Below, one piece after another: positions 26,923-35,955 of a stretch of 64,000 nt of DNA (within the stretch, counting starts at the first letter, position 1; every line of letters begins with the position of its first letter). A model generated the notes under the pieces. That model was not told where the DNA came from and did no database searches. It saw only the letters and a list, made by a program, of their open reading frames with translations. Position numbers and translations under genes: made by a program. The stretch is from CAZSDU01 sp964605775. Its GTDB lineage: Bacteria; Bacteroidota; Bacteroidia; Bacteroidales; FEN-979. The stretch lies in contig CAZSDU010000004.1 in assembly GCA_964605775.1 (NCBI GenBank), positions 1 through 64,000 on the forward strand. Direction: 5' to 3'.

Positions 26923-27408
26923 TCATGATTTCATTGGTTTTAAATCATCATCAATAGGCTTAAAGATATATTTCTCGTCAAATTCAATCTTAAAATCTTC
27001 AAGAATTTTTGAATATTCTTCGATAAAAGATTTTTTTTTGTGATGTAATTCCTGATTTTCTATATAGTTACCAACTGTCTGAATTTGAGATTTTGAATAA
27101 GAGAACGCTCCGTAACCTTCCTGCCATGAAAACTTTCCGGCAACAAATTTGTTTTCATTAATCCAAAGAGAAGAATCACCTTTAACATCTCGCATTAAAT
27201 CGGATAACGATTGTGTTGGCCGCATTCCAAAAAGGATATGAACATGGTCGGGCATGCCATTTATTGCCAACATTTTATGTCCATGGTTTTGGACGATACC
27301 AGTAATGTATTGATAGAGGCGTTTTTCCCATGTTTTTGTAATAAGGGAAAGCCGATTTTGAACCGCAAAAATGGCGTGAATATGGATTTGGGTGAAGGTA
27401 TTAGGCAT
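26923..27408 (-). CDS. IS200-like Y1 (HUH) transposase, probably REP-associated type
   Basis: 161 residues, a single-domain Y1 transposase. The HUH metal motif is in MPDHVHILFG near residue 62 and the catalytic tyrosine is in VGNYIENQELHHKK near residue 125. The QEGYGAFSYSKSQ segment is shared by a subgroup of IS200-like proteins in Bacteroidota, including RAYT-like domesticated forms. No accessory TnpB gene is next to it. Its 5' end is followed within 40 bp by an array of palindromic repeats, the setting expected of REP-associated tyrosine transposases (RAYTs). The enzyme would nick single-stranded DNA at hairpins. A standard IS200 insertion remains possible, as ends cannot be defined without other copies. 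Confidence 0.82.
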   Translation of the reverse strand: MPNTFTQIHIHAIFAVQNRLSLITKTWEKRLYQYITGIVQNHGHKMLAINGMPDHVHILFGMRPTQSLSDLMRDVKGDSSLWINENKFVAGKFSWQEGYGAFSYSKSQIQTVGNYIENQELHHKKKSFIEEYSKILEDFKIEFDEKYIFKPIDDDLKPMKS

Positions 27409-27446
27409 AAAATTTGTCGATTAAAAGATATTCATGTTTGGAAACA

Positions 27447-27571
27447 GCACCGATAGGTACGGAATATCGGTAGAAAGATGAATGCACGTTGAATTCGCCC
27501 GCACCGATAGGTGCGGAACATCCTGCCGATATATTTCTTTCTACCGAGCTATTGCCCCTTACGGGGCATTG
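27447..27571. repeat. REP-like palindromic unit R1
   Basis: A 125-bp unit adjacent to the transposase, made of nested hairpins: ACCGATA/TATCGGT (27449-27471), CGCACC-GATA-GGTGCG near 27500, outer arms TCGGTAGAAAG/CTTTCTACCGA (27468-27478 and 27538-27548), and TGCCCC-TTAC-GGGGCA near 27553-27568. Units with the same plan recur at offsets of 186 bp and then 510 bp. Compensating differences between copies (for example the second hairpin is GCACC-type here and CGCCCC-type in the next unit) suggest that the structure is maintained. Confidence 0.8.
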
Positions 27572-27846
27572 TTGCTTTCTGCCATCAGGCAAAAAAGCCC
27601 GGTAAAACAATTCATGTGACGATGAACCGCCCGCACCGATAGTTGCGGAATATCGGTAGAAAGATGAATGCGCGTTGAATTCGCCCGCCCCTATCGGGGC
27701 GGAACATCCTGCCAATATATTTCGTTCTACCGAGCTGTTGCCCCTTACGGGGCAATGGTTCGCCGTTTTCATTTTACGCTGTTTTCTATTATCGCTATTT
27801 CTTCTTCGGTCAAATCGTAAAGTTGGTAAACCAATCGGTCGATTTG
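27541..27846. repeat. Direct repeat copy A (306 bp)
   Basis: Matches copy B at 28051-28356 with two differences (27551 A/G and 27569 T/A). It contains REP-like unit R2 (about 27632-27760) and ends with 78 bp that encode the last 25 residues of the type IIG enzyme. On the minus strand it starts with the coding tail of the truncated gene 27769-28047. Confidence 0.97.
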
Positions 27847-28047
27847 TGTTTCTTCGGCTTGCGTGTCTATGCCTTCTTGCTTTTTCAAAAGGATTTTATC
27901 AACTAAATCAACAAATTTCTGTTGTTGATTATTATCACATACTTTAATCGGCAACAAACGACATTGTCCAATTTTAGCTTTTGGAAAAACATTATCACGT
28001 TCAGAAAATTTATTTACAAAGTAATATCCAAATAACAATGAATTCAA
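27769..28047 (-). pseudogene. Truncated C-terminus of a second type IIG enzyme
   Basis: About 92 codons, homologous in plan to the final part of the adjacent type IIG enzyme. It opens with a LNSLLFGYYFVNKF segment where the intact enzyme has LNSKLIAFLMNIW, then KAKIGQCRLLPIKV against VQYIEKIPIKNI, then FVDLVDKILLKKQ against FIELVEKILEGRE. The last 25 residues (QIDRLVYQLYDLTEEEIAII plus ENSVK) are identical to those of the intact enzyme, since they lie in the direct repeat. The frame has a stop two codons before the first TTG, exactly at the repeat junction, and no start or catalytic part. It is a silent alternative specificity tail or the remnant of a deleted paralogue. Confidence 0.8.
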
Positions 28048-28050
28048 GTT

Positions 28051-28356
28051 CTACCGAGCTGTTGCCCCTTACGGGGCAATGTTGCTTTCTGCCATCAGGC
28101 AAAAAAGCCCGGTAAAACAATTCATGTGACGATGAACCGCCCGCACCGATAGTTGCGGAATATCGGTAGAAAGATGAATGCGCGTTGAATTCGCCCGCCC
28201 CTATCGGGGCGGAACATCCTGCCAATATATTTCGTTCTACCGAGCTGTTGCCCCTTACGGGGCAATGGTTCGCCGTTTTCATTTTACGCTGTTTTCTATT
28301 ATCGCTATTTCTTCTTCGGTCAAATCGTAAAGTTGGTAAACCAATCGGTCGATTTG
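28051..28356. repeat. Direct repeat copy B (306 bp)
   Basis: Second copy of the repeat at 27541-27846, offset 510 bp. It covers the last 26 codons of the type IIG gene including the stop, a hairpin TTGCCCC-TTAC-GGGGCAA 13 nt after that stop (28248-28265) that could act as a terminator-like structure, and REP-like unit R3 (about 28142-28270). Recombination between A and B would delete 510 bp without changing the intact gene. Confidence 0.97.
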
Positions 28357-31300
28357 GTTTTCTAAGGCAGTTGTATTATTTTCTCTTTCACGACCTTCTA
28401 AAATCTTTTCTACTAATTCAATAAATGGTTTTTGTTCCTTTTCTGAGATATTTTTGATTGGAATTTTTTCAATGTATTGGACCTTGTATTCTAAATAACC
28501 GCCCCTTCGGCTTATGCTCCAAATATTCATTAAAAAGGCAATGAGTTTTGAGTTTAAAATTGCTAATAAATACCTACTATTTGATTTAATCAAAAAGCCT
28601 GTCATATCTATCACAGCACTTTTGGTCAATGTAAAGTTATTTCCTAATGAAACATTAGGATAAACGATATATTCATTGTTGTAATCCACAGTTTTATTCA
28701 CTTGTTGATATTCATACCAACATTTTGACTTATTCGCTAAGCCTTCTTTAATAATGGCTCTTTGAGATAGTTTGTTCTTTTGTGCTTCAAGAAAAGTTGA
28801 TATTTCTGGATGTTCATTTAAGCCTACAATTGAATAATCATTTTTATAGGGAAAGATGATTTGGTTAGTTGGTTTAATAGGACTGTATTTTTTTATATCC
28901 CTTCCGAAAACGTATGGCTTTACAATTTTCTCATCTTTCAAATCGGTAAGAAAGCCTTCATTGTATCCTGTCTTAACACCAACTATAGGCAATCCGCAAA
29001 AATCTTTTATTGGAACTGACCCAACTTTTACCTTTTCAATAATGTTAGAAATTTTATTGTCAACAAACTTGAAATCATTTTGAGTGAAAATGAATTTAGA
29101 GGTTCTAAGCAAATCAGCCTTGCTCAGCTTTTCCTGTAATGAGATTGTCGGCAATTCATTTAAACTGTAATAATTAAACGAATAATCATCTCTACTCCAT
29201 TTTGACGCAAAATAAATTAAAGGATAAGCTGTTGCACCTTCAAAAACTGGTAGGTCATTAAAATTTATTATCTCAATTATTTCAGTGTTCTTCAAAAGAA
29301 ACTCAATAAGAGGTTTGCCATAGCTTGCTTCAAAGTATTTGCCTGATGTAATGAAATTTATAACCCCATTTGGTTTTAATAAATTGATGCTATTTTCATA
29401 GAAGAAAACATATATGTCTGACTTTCCTGAAAAACATTGAAACTTGGATTGAAAATAGGCACTCAACTCTTTTACGTCTTCTTGTCTTATATACGGCGGA
29501 TTCCCAATCACCACATCAAAGCCTACAAAATCACCGTTATCATTCAAAACTTCGGGAAACTCAAACCGCCACTCAAAAGCATGTTCGTAAATCTTGTTAC
29601 TTTTTATTTCTTCCATTTCAGCTTCCAGCTTTTGGGCTTCGGCGCTTAGTTTAGCGACTTTGGCGTTCCATTCGTCTTTTTCTTTTTTCGAGAGTTCAAA
29701 AAGCTGGCCTTGATTAGTCATTGAAAATAACTCCCCATTTAATGCCCTCAGGCGTTTTGCTTTGGGGTCGTTCAGCGATATTTCGCTGCGGAAATTGGTT
29801 TTAATTTCATTTATTAAATGCTCCATTTCCCGCTTCTGCTCTTTGCTTTGGGCGTTTCGGTAGGTGTCAACGGCAAGGCGGTAACTGTCAATGGTCCATT
29901 TGCTGGCACTTTTTTTCAATGCCTGTTTTAAATCGGCATCGAGGGTAAAACGGCTAATTAAAGAGTTTCCGCATTTAATGTTAATGTCAATGTTTGGCAG
30001 GGTTTCAAGCTCCGTTTCGTTTTTGTAATAGGCGTTTTTTAAAAGCTCAATCCACAAACGCAAACGACAAATTTTAACCGAATTTGGGTTTAAGTCAACA
30101 CCAAACAAACAGTTTTCAATAATGGTTTGTTTTTCGTGAAACAAGGTTTCCTGTATGCGCTGGCTCTCTTTGTTTGTGGGACAATATTCGAATAATTCCC
30201 CGTCTTCGTCCGTTACAATCAATTCATCGTTTACCACTTCAAAATGATATTCTTTCAATCGTCTGCCATCCCTGTCCTGCAATATTTTGAGGTCGCTTTT
30301 TATCGCAATGATTTCATTGAGTGCCGAAACCAAAAAGTGTCCGGAACCTACGGCAGGGTCGCAAATTTTCAGGTCGTTTATTATTTTATTGGCTTCGCTT
30401 CGGTCTTCAATTTTATCGTAAAGCGAATCAATATCGGTACAATTCCAGTTCTTGGTTTCGTTGAATTTCTGAACCACCGCTTTACGAATGGTTTCACGGC
30501 ACATATACATGGTTATAAACCCAGGCGTAAAGAATGAGCCGTCTTTATAACCGTTTATCTTTTCGAAAATTAATCCAAGAACCGAAGCATTGATAAGGGT
30601 TTTATTATCTTCCTGTATTTCTTCGCTTCCTTCGCTGGTAAAATCATAAGCGTTAAGAAATTCAAAAAGATATTCGAGCGGATTGATAATTCCTGTTCGT
30701 TTTTTGCCTACGCCGTCTTTTAGAACGGTTTGAGAATAAATCGGTATGGTTTTATCATTACGTAACTGGCTAATAAAAAGTGTTGCGTGTTCAATTTCTG
30801 TTGGCTCAAATAGCGAGCTGTTCAGGTAAGGGACTTTTGAGAATTGTGTTTTAACATCATCGTTCCGTTCGTTTTGCTTGCGAGCAAGTACCTGAAAAAA
30901 CAAGCTGTTTAAATCATCGTAATCCTTTATTTTATCGAAACTGAGAAATTCAAACGACTTATCTCCCTTGTGATAGCTAATTAATTGGGCTTCCAATAAT
31001 TTGAGAAACAAAATACGATTAATCCAGGTAATGCTCAATTCAAGCCCAACATTGAAAATACGTTCTTGTAGGTTTGCACCAAACTGACTTGGATTTACAA
31101 GCCGGGAAATTTTATCGAGGCTGTCTAATTGGATAATTGCATTTTCAAGAAAAGAACCTGTATTACGCTCACCTTCTTTGTTTCGCTCAATTAGTTTTTT
31201 ACTTCCATCCTTGGTTTCGGTCAACCCAATAATATGAAGCAATTCACTGTAAAATCGTTTGTCAAGGCTATTGCTGTCGTTTGCAAACGAAAGTTTTAAA

Positions 31301-32010
31301 AGATGTTCTGGCGAAAGTAATTTGAATAACGAAATGAGTTTATTATCGTCTTTTCGGTCATTGTTACGTAAGGGTTTTTCATACTCCCGTATATCGAAAT
31401 AAGTAAATTCAATATCGTGTTTTATTTCGTCTATAAATGGTTCGGCAATTTGCTTGTAGAAAAAATCAGTTGTTGTGTCTGCCAATCTACCACCTTCAAA
31501 TTCATTGAATTGTTTTACAAGATTTTTATTTTGGGCAAATAACCTATCGAAAAGCGTGGCATCAAATATGAACCATTCGTTAATATTGGTCGCAATCAGG
31601 TATTTGATTTCAATATTTTTCTGTGTAATCCGCTCACGCAAATAATACAAAACCAGTTCTTGAAAAGCCTTAACGTTTACCTTGTCTTTAGTAAGCATCT
31701 CCGCTTTATTGGTCGGCTTTTTGGCTTCAATAATAACGCCCACGGTGCCGGCGGCAGTGTTTGTGTTGTGTATTACAAGGTCGTTTCGACCTTTGGTATT
31801 GATAAAGTAATTCGGGTCGTAATAGGTTTTCTTTAAAAAGTCACTGACAAGGTTTTTATGGAATTCCTCTGATTCGCTGTCATTAATCCTGTCGAGCAAT
31901 TGAATTAAATTAGTTTTGAAACACTCGATTTCAGTCCTGTTAGGTTTTACTTTCAAAAAGGCTTTATTTAGTGCCGTCCGAGGTTTCAAGATGACTATTT
32001 CCTCACTCAT
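28279..32010 (-). CDS. Type IIG (Eco57I-like) restriction-modification enzyme
   Basis: 1243 residues combining nuclease, methyltransferase and target recognition. Residues about 45-100 carry a PD-(D/E)xK-type nuclease (Asp77 in RNDLVIH, Glu95-Ala-Lys97 in IIEAKKP). A helical linker precedes an N6-adenine methyltransferase, with SAM motif I DPAVGSGHFL at 551-560, the FGVDLNPNSVKICRLRLW segment near 636-653 and motif IV NPPY at 837-840. Residues about 990-1243 form a TaqI-like target-recognition and C-terminal helical region. A coiled coil is likely at 770-805. It stands alone, needing no separate S or R subunit. Base composition appears more AT-rich than its neighbours. Two possible -7 boxes lie upstream. 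Its 3' end lies within direct repeat B. Confidence 0.93.
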   Translation of the reverse strand: MSEEIVILKPRTALNKAFLKVKPNRTEIECFKTNLIQLLDRINDSESEEFHKNLVSDFLKKTYYDPNYFINTKGRNDLVIHNTNTAAGTVGVIIEAKKPTNKAEMLTKDKVNVKAFQELVLYYLRERITQKNIEIKYLIATNINEWFIFDATLFDRLFAQNKNLVKQFNEFEGGRLADTTTDFFYKQIAEPFIDEIKHDIEFTYFDIREYEKPLRNNDRKDDNKLISLFKLLSPEHLLKLSFANDSNSLDKRFYSELLHIIGLTETKDGSKKLIERNKEGERNTGSFLENAIIQLDSLDKISRLVNPSQFGANLQERIFNVGLELSITWINRILFLKLLEAQLISYHKGDKSFEFLSFDKIKDYDDLNSLFFQVLARKQNERNDDVKTQFSKVPYLNSSLFEPTEIEHATLFISQLRNDKTIPIYSQTVLKDGVGKKRTGIINPLEYLFEFLNAYDFTSEGSEEIQEDNKTLINASVLGLIFEKINGYKDGSFFTPGFITMYMCRETIRKAVVQKFNETKNWNCTDIDSLYDKIEDRSEANKIINDLKICDPAVGSGHFLVSALNEIIAIKSDLKILQDRDGRRLKEYHFEVVNDELIVTDEDGELFEYCPTNKESQRIQETLFHEKQTIIENCLFGVDLNPNSVKICRLRLWIELLKNAYYKNETELETLPNIDINIKCGNSLISRFTLDADLKQALKKSASKWTIDSYRLAVDTYRNAQSKEQKREMEHLINEIKTNFRSEISLNDPKAKRLRALNGELFSMTNQGQLFELSKKEKDEWNAKVAKLSAEAQKLEAEMEEIKSNKIYEHAFEWRFEFPEVLNDNGDFVGFDVVIGNPPYIRQEDVKELSAYFQSKFQCFSGKSDIYVFFYENSINLLKPNGVINFITSGKYFEASYGKPLIEFLLKNTEIIEIINFNDLPVFEGATAYPLIYFASKWSRDDYSFNYYSLNELPTISLQEKLSKADLLRTSKFIFTQNDFKFVDNKISNIIEKVKVGSVPIKDFCGLPIVGVKTGYNEGFLTDLKDEKIVKPYVFGRDIKKYSPIKPTNQIIFPYKNDYSIVGLNEHPEISTFLEAQKNKLSQRAIIKEGLANKSKCWYEYQQVNKTVDYNNEYIVYPNVSLGNNFTLTKSAVIDMTGFLIKSNSRYLLAILNSKLIAFLMNIWSISRRGGYLEYKVQYIEKIPIKNISEKEQKPFIELVEKILEGRERENNTTALENQIDRLVYQLYDLTEEEIAIIENSVK

Positions 32011-32058
32011 AAATGAATTTCATTTGTGCTCCTAAACCGCAAAGAGGAATCCATTAAT

Positions 32059-32097
32059 CAAAAATAAGTTAATTGTTAATTCTTACCCACAAATATA
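32059..32097 (-). promoter_or_regulatory. Two candidate -7 boxes for the type IIG gene
   Basis: CAAAAATA at 32059-32066 and CAAATATA at 32090-32097 read TATTTTTG and TATATTTG on minus, 48 and 79 nt before the ATG. The farther one has a CAA (TTG on minus) at 32120-32122, spacer 22 bp, and is the better candidate. Confidence 0.45.
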
Positions 32098-32140
32098 CAA
32101 TTATCCACGGGTGCGTTGGCAAGAAACCGCACTCAGGAAA

Positions 32141-33871
32141 TTAATTCCTGAGCAAAACCGCTTCGTACTTCGAGGTATTTCCGGCAGCATCGGTAAGGCT
32201 AAGCTGAAAAAGGTTTTTCCCCGCCTGGATACGGTGGTCGAAAGAATAAGTCAGCAGGTTGTTTTTTTGATCGTAATCCATCAGTATCCATTTCCCGTTG
32301 AGCGTTCCGCGGTAAGTTTTAATCCCCGAAAGATTGTCGGAAATTTTAAGGGAGATCGTAGATTGCTTAACCAACTTTTTATTGGGGAAGATATTCACCG
32401 GACGGATGATGGGGGGGATAGTATCAACCATCACCGCGTAATTACCAAATTCACGGATTTGGGTTGTTATGACTCCATTTTCAAATTTTCCTCCCTTGCT
32501 GTATATCCTATTCCCCGCTTCAATTTTTACAATCAGGGCTTTTGTTGTCAGAGATTTGTGGAGATCCCGCGGCTTGATCGACAAGGTACAGAAAGCATGC
32601 AATGGGGTGAAGGGATTATGCAGGTGATGAACCATTGAAAAAGCACCCGGTACCGGCGGACTGGCATCATATTCGAAATCCAGGTCTTCATACAAAGCTC
32701 CCTCTGGGATTTTCAATTGAACGCCCTGCTGTTCAATAAAATGACTGGTTTTACAATTGAGAGGCCGTTGGGCACTGGCATTTTGAAGGCTTCTTTTCTG
32801 TGGTTTTCCACTTGCAGGTGGAATACTCTGGACATAGAAAATCAGTCTGGAGGTATTTCCGAATACATCCTTTAAGGTGTACTGAATCTTATGGACTTTC
32901 CGGTCAGTAAAGCCAATGACACCCCGGTTTGCAACCTGCCCGTATATCCTCAGTTGATTGTTGGGAGCAATATACGAGCGCTGGATCTTATGTTTGGTTT
33001 TCATATATGCCGGATAATCCATCAGGCTGTTGACATAGCGGGTTTCAGAAAACAGAAAACGATCGATGTTGTGGCTGTATACCATTATTCCATCCACTGA
33101 AAGCTGAATATTGGGGACTCCGGTGCGAAAACCCGATCCACCGCTATGATCATTGGTCTCAATACCAAAAAAAATATTTCCTGACAGTTTCAGGGAATCG
33201 GATAACCTGAGGGAATAATTTCCGTCTTTCCCGGTCACAGGAATAAGAAGAGGCTGATGTTCACTATTCACCAGGCTGGATTCATCAAATGGATAAATTT
33301 TAATCCAGCTTACCTGGGGTGAAATTCTGTCCGCGGGTTTCAATCCGAATTTCAAGGGGTCAATGATTTCCTGGGTTTTGGAATCCCGTATCTCAAAATG
33401 AAGATGAGGACCCGCAGAGCTCCCCGAATTGCCGGAATAGGCAACGATATCGCCTTTTCTAACTTTCAGCAATCCAACCGGGACTTCCGTGTCAATGACA
33501 AAAGATTCTTTTTGGTATTGATGGGTTTTAACCCAGGAACCAATGTTCCCGGCAAAGGATTTCAGGTGACCGTAAACAGAAGTATAACCATTAGGATGAG
33601 CCAGGTAAAGGGCTTTCCCAAATCCCCCCGAAGAAACAAATACCCTGGCCACATACCCATCGGCAATGGCATAAATGGGTTTACCCTCTACTCCATCGGT
33701 ACGAATGTCGATGCCTGAATGAAAATGATTCATACGGATTTCTCCGAATGATCCTGCCAGTGAAAAATGATAATTGACAGGGGAGCGGAATGCCTGATCG
33801 CCTCCCTGCCAGGAAACAAGCAACAAAAGGATGGGAATCCAGCATATCTTAACCGAAAATTTATGCTTCAT
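32141..33871 (-). CDS. M23 family metallopeptidase
   Basis: 576 residues with a signal peptide (about 1-27). The LytM/M23 domain spans about 35-170 with HSGIDIRTDG (zinc ligands His51 and Asp55), YGHLKSF and PHLHFEIRD (His156 catalytic, His158 zinc ligand). The C-terminal 400 residues are beta-rich, with Ig-like segments (IRPVNIFPNKKLVKQSTISLKISDNLSGI) and a GAL/laminin-like look, possibly for substrate binding. It should cut peptidoglycan cross-bridges in the periplasm. The M49 peptidase gene is 6 bp upstream on the same strand. All catalytic residues are intact, unlike many NlpD-type activators. Confidence 0.9.
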   Translation of the reverse strand: MKHKFSVKICWIPILLLLVSWQGGDQAFRSPVNYHFSLAGSFGEIRMNHFHSGIDIRTDGVEGKPIYAIADGYVARVFVSSGGFGKALYLAHPNGYTSVYGHLKSFAGNIGSWVKTHQYQKESFVIDTEVPVGLLKVRKGDIVAYSGNSGSSAGPHLHFEIRDSKTQEIIDPLKFGLKPADRISPQVSWIKIYPFDESSLVNSEHQPLLIPVTGKDGNYSLRLSDSLKLSGNIFFGIETNDHSGGSGFRTGVPNIQLSVDGIMVYSHNIDRFLFSETRYVNSLMDYPAYMKTKHKIQRSYIAPNNQLRIYGQVANRGVIGFTDRKVHKIQYTLKDVFGNTSRLIFYVQSIPPASGKPQKRSLQNASAQRPLNCKTSHFIEQQGVQLKIPEGALYEDLDFEYDASPPVPGAFSMVHHLHNPFTPLHAFCTLSIKPRDLHKSLTTKALIVKIEAGNRIYSKGGKFENGVITTQIREFGNYAVMVDTIPPIIRPVNIFPNKKLVKQSTISLKISDNLSGIKTYRGTLNGKWILMDYDQKNNLLTYSFDHRIQAGKNLFQLSLTDAAGNTSKYEAVLLRN

Positions 33872-33877
33872 TATCCC

Positions 33878-35935
33878 TTACCTGACAGGTAAAAATGAAT
33901 ATTCCCGGGAATAGTTCAGCATCTGGGTAGCAAAATCATCGGGATAAATAATGCTGATGTCGGAAATGGTATCATTCTCGATGACGGGACTGAAAACCGG
34001 GTTGATGAAGCCTGCATAAGGGGCGATATTCAATTTCTTATACCGCTCCAATACCTCCTGATGCAAGACCGGATCGACATTGACGCCATACCTTTCCACT
34101 ATTTCTTTCGCTGCCTTATAATCTCCTTCAGAAGTAATCCGCTGGATCTCCCTGAGCAGTTGTCCGAAAAGATCACGTAATGCCAGGTAATCATTGATCC
34201 TGAAATAGGTCTTTCCGTCACGACTTACTTTTTCCACAATATTTTTTTCACGACCTTTTTCATATACCCAGTGAGCAATGAGGGCGCGGTCGCGCATATG
34301 AGCTTGTTCTATGTTTTTTCCGGGTTGAATTCTGACCAGTTGAGTCATCATGCCGTTACGGATATAATTATCGTACTCCGTTTTCCCGACCGTGATATCC
34401 GGAATCAAACCCAGACTGACCAGCTTGGGATCCATAATGTAATACAAAGCGAAAAGGTCTGCGCGGGATTCTTCAATGGCTGAATGATAATTTTTCAGGG
34501 CATCAGCGCTCACTCCCGGTAATAGTTTCCCTGAGCCATGGCCAAGGCATTCGTGTAAATCGGTAGTAAGATTACCGGCCAGTGTTCCATACTTCTGATT
34601 ATTTCCTATTTCCTCCTTGGTCCATGCAAATTCTTCCATAAACCCATTTCCCTCAGCCGCTTTGTCATAAGCATAAGTAATGTTATCCATGGTGACTGAT
34701 TTGGAACCGAATTCCTTACGGATCCAGTTTGCATTCGGCAGATTGATCCCGATGGGAGTGGTCGGATGACATTCTCCCCCCAACTGGGCAACAGTAATCA
34801 CCTTGGCAGAGACACCGGTGACCTCCTTTTTCTTAAATTTCGTGTCAGTAGGTGAATTGGTTTCAAAGTAAAGCGCATTCTGACTAATGATTTCTGTCCT
34901 TTTAGTGGCCTCAAGATTCTTGAAATTCACCACTGATTCCCAATTGGCTTTCAGTGCCAGTGGGTCTCCATAGACTTCTATAAAGCCATTCACTACATCC
35001 ACCAGGGAATTCAAATCTTTCACCCAAAGCACATTGTATTCATCCCAGGTTTTCAAATCTCCGGATTGATAAAAAGCAATCAGTTTTTCGATAGCGGCCT
35101 TCTGTTCTGGTGTTTCCGTAAAAGGCAAGGCTTTTTCAAGCCAGAACACAATTTTTTCAATGGCTGTGGAATAGAGTCCTCCGATTTTATACGTCTTCTC
35201 CACCACTTTCCCGTTTTCCTTAATTACTTTTGAATTCAGTCCATAAGAAATACGGGTATCTTTCCCGGCTTTTTGGTCAGCCACTTTCAGACTGGAATAA
35301 TAATCCTCCACTTCTTTTTGTGATACTCCTTCATAAAAATTCGCTGCTGATTCAATGACAAGGTCTTTTCCTGCATCCTGACTGACTCTTTTCGGAGCAA
35401 CAGCAGGATCAAAAATAACGGGAGTGATTTCTGAAAGGAATTGATCCACGCTTTGGCCATGAGCAAGCGGAAGATTTTCAGATTCCGTTGCTTTAACCAG
35501 ATCCGCAAAATATTCCCTGGAGAAATCAGGGAGGAATTTATCGGTTGAATAATGATGATGGATGCCATTGGAGAACCAAACTCTTTTCAAATAAATGACA
35601 AAGTCTTTAAATTCGGGGGTGTTTTTATCTCCCTTGTAGTGGGCATAGATTCCTTCCAAAGTCTTCCTGATCAGGAGATTCTGCTTGAAATTCTGATCAT
35701 AGGTAATATCCCTACCACATAGGGCTGCCTGACTGAGGTAGTAAATGAGTTTTTTCTGATTCAGGTTAAGTTGCTCAAACCCTGGGACCTGATATCGCAA
35801 AATTTTGGCATCAGCAAATTGTTCGGTCAGGAATTTGAAATCCTGGTTTTCATTTTTCTCTTTCTTTTGTCCCTCTGTGCAGGACATGAATACGGCTGAA
35901 ATGCTCATAATGGTCAAGAATCGGCTGATTTTCAT
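33878..35935 (-). CDS. Dipeptidyl-peptidase III-like (M49) lipoprotein
   Basis: 685 residues with a lipoprotein signal (SISAVFMSCTEG, Cys19). The M49 zinc motif HEXXGH is present as HECLGH at 461-466 and the third ligand is in EESRAD at 488-493; the cysteine version of the motif is the one described for Bacteroides DPP III. N-terminal helical lobe about 40-330. It should release dipeptides from short peptides at the cell envelope. Next to the M23 peptidase, it fits peptide or peptidoglycan-peptide turnover, but no substrate is shown. Confidence 0.92.
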   Translation of the reverse strand: MKISRFLTIMSISAVFMSCTEGQKKEKNENQDFKFLTEQFADAKILRYQVPGFEQLNLNQKKLIYYLSQAALCGRDITYDQNFKQNLLIRKTLEGIYAHYKGDKNTPEFKDFVIYLKRVWFSNGIHHHYSTDKFLPDFSREYFADLVKATESENLPLAHGQSVDQFLSEITPVIFDPAVAPKRVSQDAGKDLVIESAANFYEGVSQKEVEDYYSSLKVADQKAGKDTRISYGLNSKVIKENGKVVEKTYKIGGLYSTAIEKIVFWLEKALPFTETPEQKAAIEKLIAFYQSGDLKTWDEYNVLWVKDLNSLVDVVNGFIEVYGDPLALKANWESVVNFKNLEATKRTEIISQNALYFETNSPTDTKFKKKEVTGVSAKVITVAQLGGECHPTTPIGINLPNANWIRKEFGSKSVTMDNITYAYDKAAEGNGFMEEFAWTKEEIGNNQKYGTLAGNLTTDLHECLGHGSGKLLPGVSADALKNYHSAIEESRADLFALYYIMDPKLVSLGLIPDITVGKTEYDNYIRNGMMTQLVRIQPGKNIEQAHMRDRALIAHWVYEKGREKNIVEKVSRDGKTYFRINDYLALRDLFGQLLREIQRITSEGDYKAAKEIVERYGVNVDPVLHQEVLERYKKLNIAPYAGFINPVFSPVIENDTISDISIIYPDDFATQMLNYSREYSFLPVR

Positions 35936-35955
35936 AAGTTAAGGTTTTATTTCCT

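Noticed and set aside
27401..27772. Minus-strand open frame of 123 codons across the repeat array, with CPVRGNSSVERN-type repeats
   Set aside because: It is the repeat array itself read in one frame; the hairpins explain the residue repeats, and similar phantom frames are produced by both repeat copies.
27447..28270. CRISPR-like array
   Set aside because: Units are long, differ in spacing (186 and 510 bp), have internal hairpins and no uniform spacers or cas genes.
28010..28282. Minus-strand open frame of 90 codons in direct repeat B
   Set aside because: Same phantom frame as the one in copy A; it begins within the stop region of the type IIG gene and crosses the repeat junction.
26923..32010. 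Larger defence island
   Set aside because: Apart from the type IIG enzyme and its truncated tail, no other defence, toxin-antitoxin or phage gene is present; flanks are housekeeping genes.
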